A stretch of DNA of 64,000 bases from Pseudomonas aegrilactucae (GTDB lineage Bacteria > Pseudomonadota > Gammaproteobacteria > Pseudomonadales > Pseudomonadaceae), in NCBI RefSeq assembly GCF_019168305.1, contig NZ_JAHTBI010000079.1, positions 34,942 through 98,941 of the forward strand, read 5' to 3'. The position numbers and the translations under genes were made by a program. This document shows positions 51,843 to 57,519 of the stretch, in pieces. The notes beneath the pieces were generated by a model that was given only the letters and a program-made list of their open reading frames with translations, did no database searches and was not told where the DNA came from. The first letter of the stretch is position 1. Each line of letters starts with the position of its first letter.

Positions 51843-52260
51843 GGCTGCGCACGCTACCGATGATCACGCCCCAGATCGACAGCTCGTCCCCTTCCAGCAC
51901 GTAACGCGGTGGGTACTTGGGGTTCTCGGACAGCAGGATCACGTCCTTGCCACGAATGCACAGGCGCTTGCACACAGGGTCATTGTTCAGCAGGGCCACG
52001 ACGATGTGGCCATGCACCGGCTCGAGCGAGCGATCGACCACAGCAAGGTCACCGTCGAAGATGCCGGCGCCCTGCATGCTCTCGCCAGTGATGGAGACCA
52101 GGTAGACGTGGGGCGCCCGGATGTTGAGCACCTCGTCCAGGGAGATGTGCGCCTCGATGTGATCGGCCGCCGGCGACGGGAACCCAGCCGGCACGTGGAA
52201 CAGGCAGAGGGGCAGCTTCAGGCCGCCCTCGGCGATTGGGCCTATGATTGAATAGCTCAT
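51835..52260 (-). CDS. umuD: UmuD-like S24 self-cleaving polymerase subunit
   Basis: The 141-residue LexA/UmuD-fold protein has a cleavage site Ala25-Gly26 in HVPAGFPSP. The catalytic Ser61 is in TGESMQGAGI and Lys98 in PVCKRL. RecA filaments should trigger self-cleavage to the active form. There is no DNA-binding domain. The start at 52260 lies 21 bases from the LexA box. It is translationally coupled to umuC. Confidence 0.94.
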   Translation of the reverse strand: MSYSIIGPIAEGGLKLPLCLFHVPAGFPSPAADHIEAHISLDEVLNIRAPHVYLVSITGESMQGAGIFDGDLAVVDRSLEPVHGHIVVALLNNDPVCKRLCIRGKDVILLSENPKYPPRYVLEGDELSIWGVIIGSVRSHV

Positions 52261-52281
52261 GACGCACGACTTCCGAAAATA

Positions 52282-52297
52282 CTGTACGAATGTACAG
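52282..52297. promoter_or_regulatory. LexA (SOS) box shared by divergent umuDC and SRAP gene
   Basis: CTGTACGAATGTACAG fits CTGT-N8-ACAG. It is the only such site in the 101-base gap between umuD (minus) and the SRAP gene (plus), so one LexA dimer could repress both. Confidence 0.85.
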
Positions 52298-52361
52298 TTA
52301 ACGTTCTGCGAGCCTTGCGGTCAATTTCTCTGTAGGGGATTTCTGATAAGCGGGAGTCGAA

Positions 52362-53033
52362 ATGTGCGGAAGATTGAGCCAGTACCACGGCATCCACGAC
52401 TTCGTGGACGCCCTGAGCATGCCCTACCCGCTGCTGAATAGCGTTGGCGACCAGCCGCTTGAACGCTACAACGTCGCGCCGACAACGCGCGTTGCAGTGC
52501 TACGGCTGGAAGAGGAGAAGCTGCACGCGGATCTCGTGCGCTGGGGATGGCGGCCGCACTGGGCCAAGGATCGAGCGGCACCGATCAATGCCAGGGTAGA
52601 GAAGGTTGCGCACGGCCCCTTCTTTCGGGCGATCTGGCCTTATCGAGCCATTGTGCCGATCGACAACTGGTTTGAATGGGTGGATGAAGGTGGACCGAAG
52701 AAACAGCCGTACCTGATCAGGCGCAGCGACGGGCAACCTTCCCTGTGCGCTGGTATCGGTCAGTTCAGCACCGAACCCAACGAGAATGACGGGTTTGTCA
52801 TCATCACTGCCGACAGCGCCGGCGGGATGGTGGACGTGCACGACCGGCGACCCATTGTCTTAGCACCAGAGTTGGCGATGGAATGGATTGCACCAGGCAC
52901 TACCAAAGAGCATGCAGAGCAGATGGCGCTCAATTGGGGAGAGCCTGCCGAGGCTTTCGAGTGGTACCGCGTTGGCACTGCCGTGGGGAACGTGCGGAAC
53001 CAGGGGCCTGAGCTTATGCAGCCCGCTCAGTGA
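52362..53033 (+). CDS. SRAP-domain protein (HMCES/YedK family), abasic-site processing
   Basis: The 223-residue protein starts MCGRLSQ, so Cys2 becomes the catalytic N-terminal cysteine after Met removal. Other active-site residues are present: NARVE (N76, R78, E80), WFEW (E105) and DVHDRRP (H150). SRAP proteins crosslink to abasic sites in single-stranded DNA and shield them. GGGAG six bases upstream supports ATG 52362. It is divergent from umuDC with a shared LexA box, so it is probably induced together with Pol V. Its tail overlaps the convergent small gene at 53027. Confidence 0.93.
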   Translation: MCGRLSQYHGIHDFVDALSMPYPLLNSVGDQPLERYNVAPTTRVAVLRLEEEKLHADLVRWGWRPHWAKDRAAPINARVEKVAHGPFFRAIWPYRAIVPIDNWFEWVDEGGPKKQPYLIRRSDGQPSLCAGIGQFSTEPNENDGFVIITADSAGGMVDVHDRRPIVLAPELAMEWIAPGTTKEHAEQMALNWGEPAEAFEWYRVGTAVGNVRNQGPELMQPAQ

Positions 53034-53236
53034 CGCGTGAGCGGCTGATGGCCCAGCGCATACAACTGATAGTCGCTCACGGCCTGAAAAGCCGACTCAG
53101 CCATCAAGCGTAGGTGCTCGACTTCTTCTGGCACCACACCTGCTTCTTGAGCCTGGTGATACCTGTGAAGCGCAGAGATTGCTTCACGCATCAAAGGCTC
53201 ATCCGCCTCAACCATGCCCTGAACTGTTCGTTTCAC
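53027..53236 (-). CDS. Small prophage protein, 69 residues, copy 2 of a paralogous pair
   Basis: The protein starts at GTG 53236 and reads VKRTVQGMVEADEPLMREAI, with EVEHLRLMAESAFQAVSDYQ and LYALG. It aligns end to end with the protein at 50271-50480. A pure G10 tract on the coding strand lies four bases before the start codon and serves as the only purine-rich ribosome site. It overlaps the SRAP gene end by seven bases, convergent. The function is unknown. Confidence 0.75.
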   Translation of the reverse strand: MKRTVQGMVEADEPLMREAISALHRYHQAQEAGVVPEEVEHLRLMAESAFQAVSDYQLYALGHQPLTRH

Positions 53237-53240
53237 AAAT

Positions 53241-53250
53241 CCCCCCCCCC
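53241..53250. repeat. C10 homopolymer tract at a ribosome-binding site
   Basis: Ten C on the plus strand read as ten G just before the GTG start of the gene at 53027-53236. A tract of this length is prone to slippage, and a length change would alter spacing between ribosome site and start codon. Confidence 0.6.
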
Positions 53251-53319
53251 TGACCGAGCCAAGGCATAAAAGCCTTCTGCAACCTGCGAGCGCCATCTGA
53301 AGTGAACGGCGGTACAAAC

Positions 53320-54114
53320 TCAGAATAGCTGACCGAGCCCATCTGGCTGCCAGTTCATGATCACCAGCTCGCCGGTGACCTCCGTCTTGCCGTGCCGCTG
53401 GTTGGCCGTGGTGTAGCGGATATCCAGCGTTTCGAAGTGGAAGCCCTCGAACACACGTCGGATGTCCGGGTGGTCGTTGATGCTGACCATCACCCTGCCC
53501 TTGCAGCGCCGCATGAACGCGGCCATTTGCTCGTAGTTCTCAAAGGGGAAGTCGAGACCGTAGCCGGCGGTCTGCCAGTAAGGCGGGTCCATGTAGTGGA
53601 ACGTGTGCGCTCGATCGTAGCGCTCTGCGCAGTCTTGCCAGGACAGGTTCTCGACATACGTGCCGGCGAGTCGCTGCCATGCTGCAGAAAGGTTCTCCTC
53701 GATGCGTAGCAGATTGATTGCTGGGCCGGTCGTCGCGGTGCCGAAGGTCTGCCCTGAGACCTTGCCACCGAAGGCGTGCTGCTGCAGGTAGAAGAACCGG
53801 GCGGCGCGCTGGATGTCCGTCAGCGTTTCAGGCCGGGTCATCTTCTGCCATTCGAAGATCTGCCTAGAGCTGAGCGCCCACTTGAACTGGCGGACGAACT
53901 CCTCCAGATGGTTCTGCACCACCCGGTAGAGCGTGACCAGGTCACCGTTCAGGTCGTTGAGTACCTCGACCGGTGCGGGCTGGGGACGCATGAAGAACAG
54001 CGCGGCGCCACCCGCGAAGACCTCGACGTAGCATTCGTGTGGGGGAAAGAGGGGGATCAAGCGGTCGGCCAGGCGGCGTTTGCCGCCCATCCAGGGGATG
54101 ATGGGAGAGGTCAT
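53320..54114 (-). CDS. D12-class N6-adenine DNA methyltransferase (Dam-like)
   Basis: The 264-residue protein starts MTSPIIPWMGGKRRLADRLI, where PWMGGK is the SAM-binding motif I of D12 enzymes. It also has YVEVFAGGAALFFMRP and the catalytic DPPY in HTFHYMDPPYWQTAGY. No restriction partner is nearby, so it is an orphan methylase, probably protecting phage DNA or altering expression. The start at 54114 lacks a strong ribosome site. It lies downstream of the lysis genes on the same strand. Confidence 0.9.
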   Translation of the reverse strand: MTSPIIPWMGGKRRLADRLIPLFPPHECYVEVFAGGAALFFMRPQPAPVEVLNDLNGDLVTLYRVVQNHLEEFVRQFKWALSSRQIFEWQKMTRPETLTDIQRAARFFYLQQHAFGGKVSGQTFGTATTGPAINLLRIEENLSAAWQRLAGTYVENLSWQDCAERYDRAHTFHYMDPPYWQTAGYGLDFPFENYEQMAAFMRRCKGRVMVSINDHPDIRRVFEGFHFETLDIRYTTANQRHGKTEVTGELVIMNWQPDGLGQLF

Positions 54115-54226
54115 TATTAGCAAGTCTTTTGTGAATGGAGTTTCAGTGGTAGGCTCGCCGCGCTTTGTGCACAGAGCAGGAGCCTTGGCTTGACTTGCAG
54201 GATTGGTCTGCGGGTTGAGTGGGTCA

Positions 54227-54248
54227 GGCGGATGTTGACGCATCCGCC
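54227..54248 (-). terminator. Hairpin after the lysis genes
   Basis: GGCGGATG and CATCCGCC form a perfect stem around TTGACG, 18 bases after the Rz stop on the minus strand. No strong T-run is seen. It may end or attenuate the lysis transcript before the methylase gene. Confidence 0.6.
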
Positions 54249-54266
54249 CGGCCCGCTCCTTTCACT

Positions 54267-54782
54267 TCATCGTGCTACTTCACGCACGTAAGCCTGACAG
54301 GCCTTCAGCGCAATCAATCCTTGATCGCCGTCCTGGGTGATGCTGACAATTCTTCGAGCATGCGCTGGGTCAAGTTCGGCTCTCTGGCTTCCATGATCCA
54401 TGCCTGCGGCGCTGGTGGCGGCTGACACCCCACAGTCACGACCCTGGGCGGGGCTGGCGAGTAGTACTGACAGCCGCACATCAGCAGTAGCAAGACGGTC
54501 GCGCAGGCGAGCCTGGGCCTGTTGTGCATCATGTAGTTCCTTGTAATGGGTTTGATGCACCGCCTGCAGGCGATCCTCCAGTGCCCGGCGCTCGGTCTGT
54601 TCGAACTCCAATCGATCGATTGCCGCAGTCGCAGCAGCCTCGCGATCGGTAGCATGCGCGGCGACTTGATCCGCGAGCTGTTTGTCGTAGCTATTGGCCT
54701 GCCATACCCAGGCAAGCCAACTGCCCAGGCCAAACCCGAGCAGCGCTACAAGGACCAGCAGACGCCAGTCCATGGCTTTCAC
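54267..54782 (-). CDS. Rz-type inner-membrane spanin
   Basis: The 171-residue protein has one N-terminal membrane helix (MDWRLLVLVALLGFGLGSWL). A long periplasmic coiled coil follows (residues about 30-110, rich in Ala, Gln, Asp and Arg), the Rz/i-spanin pattern. It joins the outer-membrane Rz1 to fuse membranes in the last step of lysis. Its start overlaps the endolysin stop by four bases. Rz1 is nested in another frame at 54314-54532. Confidence 0.85.
   Translation of the reverse strand: MKAMDWRLLVLVALLGFGLGSWLAWVWQANSYDKQLADQVAAHATDREAAATAAIDRLEFEQTERRALEDRLQAVHQTHYKELHDAQQAQARLRDRLATADVRLSVLLASPAQGRDCGVSAATSAAGMDHGSQRAELDPAHARRIVSITQDGDQGLIALKACQAYVREVAR
54314..54532 (-). CDS. Rz1-type outer-membrane spanin lipoprotein, nested in Rz
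   Basis: The 72-residue product is in a different frame, fully inside the Rz gene. It has the lipoprotein signal MMHNRPRLACATVLLLLMCG followed by Cys. A short proline-rich mature part comes next (YYSPAPPRVVTVGCQPPPAP), then a helical tail. This is the classical o-spanin composition. AGGA lies five bases before ATG 54532. Nested Rz/Rz1 genes are known in lambda and P2 (lysB/lysC). Confidence 0.82.
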   Translation of the reverse strand: MMHNRPRLACATVLLLLMCGCQYYSPAPPRVVTVGCQPPPAPQAWIMEAREPNLTQRMLEELSASPRTAIKD

Positions 54783-55330
54783 GGCAGCACCTTTAAAGCA
54801 CGCTCATACAGTGCCAGCCGGTCAGCAAAACCATTCAGGCCCCCATTGATGCGACGAGTGATCTTTTCGAAGTCGCCCTGGTCGGCGAGCGTGTTCAGCC
54901 CAGCTCGATGCCAGAACCATGCAGCAGACATCGCGGCATACACCGGGTGCTCGAGCAACTCGGGCGTCACAAGCAATCGGCTATCGCCGAACAAGGCTTC
55001 GCTGCAGTCGCGGTAGTTTGCCCGGCCGGTGATTTGAATCAGCCCCCTGCCCCGGTACTTCTGGCCGTCACCGTCGGCCTCGGGCGTGTTGCCCAACGCC
55101 TTGGCTAGCCTGCCGGTATCGTACTTCGACATGTACGCATCACTGCCCAGCTCGCGCACGTAACGTAGTTGGCCAGACTCATGACCGATCTGCCCGATGA
55201 ACGCCGCGATGCGCAGGCGCGTGATCACGGCGTACTTGCCCATGGCGGCATTGAGGGGAGGAACAAAAACGCCGGCTTTCTGGCCGGCGTTGGGGAGGAT
55301 CTGCAGCAGTTGCTGCACGGTAATGGACAT
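54779..55330 (-). CDS. Endolysin, glycoside hydrolase family 19-like
   Basis: The 183-residue enzyme starts MSITVQQLLQILPNAGQKAG. It has the GH19 chitinase/lysozyme motifs AAFIGQIGHESGQLRYVREL, with the catalytic Glu, then KYRGRGLIQITGRANYRDCS and TRRINGGLNGFADRL. It degrades peptidoglycan at lysis. There is no signal peptide or N-terminal helix, so a holin would be needed; I saw none next to it. A reading extended to 55459 overlaps gene D and lacks homology. Confidence 0.9.
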   Translation of the reverse strand: MSITVQQLLQILPNAGQKAGVFVPPLNAAMGKYAVITRLRIAAFIGQIGHESGQLRYVRELGSDAYMSKYDTGRLAKALGNTPEADGDGQKYRGRGLIQITGRANYRDCSEALFGDSRLLVTPELLEHPVYAAMSAAWFWHRAGLNTLADQGDFEKITRRINGGLNGFADRLALYERALKVLP

Positions 55331-55371
55331 GCAGGTTTTCTCCAGCAATGGCCGCTCAGCGGCCGATGGGG

Positions 55372-56418
55372 TTACAGCTCCACCACTTTCACGGGCTTCG
55401 CCACTTTCTTCGTCGTCTTGCCTTTGGCCTTGGCCTTGCCCTTCTTGCCGCCGTTGCACTCAACACTGGTGCTCCAGCCAGACTGGGTGAATGTCTGCTC
55501 GACCGACTCGACCAGGTACTCGCCATCGAGGCCCGCCTTGAAGCCCTGGGCGTTGATCGTGACCTCAGCGAACAGGTCGGTACGGCCGAACATTTCCAGA
55601 CGCACGCCCGCAGTGCTGCGATTGAACGCTGCGAGCCGCGCCTTGGCGGCTTGCTGGGCGGCAGATTTGTTGGGGTAGATATGCCGGTCGGTGTGCACGG
55701 GTGGCAGGCCGGCCGGGGCTTCGTCGTTGCCCAGCTCGACCACCTGCAGCTTTCCGGTCTTCCTGTCCTGATGCTTGGTCTGCACCGCCTTCTGCGTGCT
55801 CTTGTCGCCGAGACGGAACTGGAAGCGGCTCACGTCAGCACGGTGGATGGTCACGACCGACAGGGCCTTGCCGCTTGCGCTCTGGCCTGCCTGGCGCGAC
55901 AGCACCAGCAGCTTGCCGTCACCTACCTTGGCGGTGCAGTCGTATTGCTTTGCCAGCCGCGTGATGAAGTTGAAGTCCGATTCGTTGAGCTGGTCGGCAC
56001 GCGGGACTTTCGTGTTCACCGGGCACACCGGCTGCCAGCCGTTGCGCGCCGCGATGTCGCGCACGATCTGCTGCAGCGGCACGTTCTCCCAACTGCCGCT
56101 GCGTGTGGTCTTGCCAGTGCCGCGCATGTCGCTGGCCTTGCCGCGAATCTCGATCGAATCCGGCGGGCCGGTGAACGACACTTCATCCACCGTGTACCGC
56201 CCCAGTCTCGCCAAGGCGCGGCCGGCGTAGCCCAGGTAGACCTCGATGCGGGCACCCCGGCTCGGCAGCGTGACTGCGCGATCCCGGTCATCGATGCGCA
56301 ACTCGAATTCGTCCGACTCCATGCCGGGTTTGTCCGAGGTGCGCAGGGTCAGCAGGCGGTCGTTTATCAGGGCGGTGATATCCTTGCCGTCCGCCACGAT
56401 GCGAAAAACAGGTTGCAT
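55372..56418 (-). CDS. Tail hub protein, phage late control gene D family
   Basis: The 348-residue protein begins MQPVFRIVADGKDITALIND and contains ELRIDDRDRAVTLPSRGARI, YLGYAGRALARLGRYTVDEV and SESDFNFITRLAKQYDCTAK (with N for S), the P2 gpD / VgrG-like hub fold. The C-terminal 30 residues are Lys-rich (KKGKAKAKGKTTKKVAKPVK). It forms the hub at the tip of the contractile tail tube. GGAG is seven bases before ATG 56418. Confidence 0.92.
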   Translation of the reverse strand: MQPVFRIVADGKDITALINDRLLTLRTSDKPGMESDEFELRIDDRDRAVTLPSRGARIEVYLGYAGRALARLGRYTVDEVSFTGPPDSIEIRGKASDMRGTGKTTRSGSWENVPLQQIVRDIAARNGWQPVCPVNTKVPRADQLNESDFNFITRLAKQYDCTAKVGDGKLLVLSRQAGQSASGKALSVVTIHRADVSRFQFRLGDKSTQKAVQTKHQDRKTGKLQVVELGNDEAPAGLPPVHTDRHIYPNKSAAQQAAKARLAAFNRSTAGVRLEMFGRTDLFAEVTINAQGFKAGLDGEYLVESVEQTFTQSGWSTSVECNGGKKGKAKAKGKTTKKVAKPVKVVEL

Positions 56419-56439
56419 GCTCATGCTCCAGAAAAGACA

Positions 56440-56460
56440 AACCCCGCACCAGGCGGGGTT
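56440..56460 (-). other. Hairpin between tail genes X and D
   Basis: AACCCCGC and GCGGGGTT form an eight-base stem around ACCAG just before gene D. It is too close to D for a full terminator and probably tunes expression inside the tail operon. Confidence 0.45.
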
Positions 56461-56484
56461 CTGTGGTGATGCGGGTACCGGAGA

Positions 56485-56691
56485 TCACTCCCACAAGCCC
56501 ACCGACGCATCATCTGCCGGCGGCAGGTCGGGCAGCAGGATCAGCACCCCGGCGCGAAAGGGCTGGGGCTCGTCGGCCAAGCCCTGATTGGCATCCAGCA
56601 CGGCCTCGACGCTGCCGTTCAGATGCCCGTAGTAGTGCTGGCACAGCGTGTCGAGCAGGTCCCCGTCAGACGTTCTGCAGATCGTTGCCAT
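56485..56691 (-). CDS. Tail protein X (P2 gpX family, LysM-like)
   Basis: The 68-residue protein starts MATICRTSDGDLLDTLCQHY and has ANQGLADEPQPFRAGVLILL, the LysM-like pattern of phage tail protein X. It overlaps the 3' end of the upstream gpU-like gene by 26 bases. Confidence 0.88.
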   Translation of the reverse strand: MATICRTSDGDLLDTLCQHYYGHLNGSVEAVLDANQGLADEPQPFRAGVLILLPDLPPADDASVGLWE

Positions 56692-57511
56692 AGCTCACAA
56701 ACTCCAGTGAAAAGCCTTGCTTGCGCGGGATGCCGCCGGCCAGCAGGTTGCTCTGGTCTTCCTCGATGCTGGTCAAGCACCAGGTGCCCAGCACTTCGCC
56801 ATAGCCCGTGGTGAGGTTCAATGGCTGCAACTGCCGGCCGATACTACGCAGTGCCTGCAACTGGCCGAGCCCGCCCCGGAACGTCGGAAAAACTGCGCCC
56901 TTGAGCGTGATCTTGTCGTCACCCAGACCAACCGCCTGTTGCGCAATGCTGCGCGTGAGGCGCTCCTGGCCCGCCCAACGAAAGCCGGTCTGCCTGCGCA
57001 GTTCGTCGAATGCGGCGGTGTCGAGATTGAAGTAGTACGGCTGAGCTTCGGGCCGCAGTGACTGAATGATCAGCAGGTGTGGGAACGGCTTTACCGCCTC
57101 CGGCTCCGGCGTCGCATCAGGTGCCAGGGCACCCGTGGGCAGGATGTTGCCCAGCGACGGGCTGATCTTGCCGGCGATGCGATTGATCGCCGCGCCGGCT
57201 TTGCTGGCCTGCTCGCGCAACGTACCGAGACGTTCCTGAATCTGCCCGGCGGCACTGACTGCCTGGTTGTACATCGCAGCTACCTGCCCGACCTTCGCCT
57301 GGGCCGCGTTGATGCCACGCATCGTGCGCTGCAGCTTCGCGCCCAAGGCGGGCCCGACAAAGGGAATGCCCTCCAGCTCCGACGCAGCACCGGTAATATC
57401 GCTGACCGCACCATTCAAGGGCCCCAGCATATCGTCAGCACTGCGCCGCCCGGCTTCGCCAGCAGCCACAAGCGAGCGCAAACCCGACTGCAGTTGATCC
57501 ATGTAGGCCAT
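56666..57511 (-). CDS. Tail protein, P2 gpU-like with N-terminal extension
   Basis: This is a 281-residue protein. The last 140 residues (FPHLLIIQSLRPEAQPYYFN, GAVFPTFRGGLGQLQALRSI, YGEVLGTWCLTSIEEDQSNL) match gpU, the tail terminator/completion protein. The first 135 residues are an Ala/Gly-rich helical extension (SELEGIPFVGPALGAKLQRT) that P2 gpU lacks. The gene lies between tape measure and X, the expected place. Confidence 0.85.
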   Translation of the reverse strand: MAYMDQLQSGLRSLVAAGEAGRRSADDMLGPLNGAVSDITGAASELEGIPFVGPALGAKLQRTMRGINAAQAKVGQVAAMYNQAVSAAGQIQERLGTLREQASKAGAAINRIAGKISPSLGNILPTGALAPDATPEPEAVKPFPHLLIIQSLRPEAQPYYFNLDTAAFDELRRQTGFRWAGQERLTRSIAQQAVGLGDDKITLKGAVFPTFRGGLGQLQALRSIGRQLQPLNLTTGYGEVLGTWCLTSIEEDQSNLLAGGIPRKQGFSLEFVSYGNDLQNV

Positions 57512-57519
57512 GACCCCTC

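Noticed and set aside
54779..55459. N-terminally extended endolysin
   Set aside because: The extra Gln/Gly/Glu-rich residues overlap gene D in another frame; MSITVQQLL at 55330 is the natural start.
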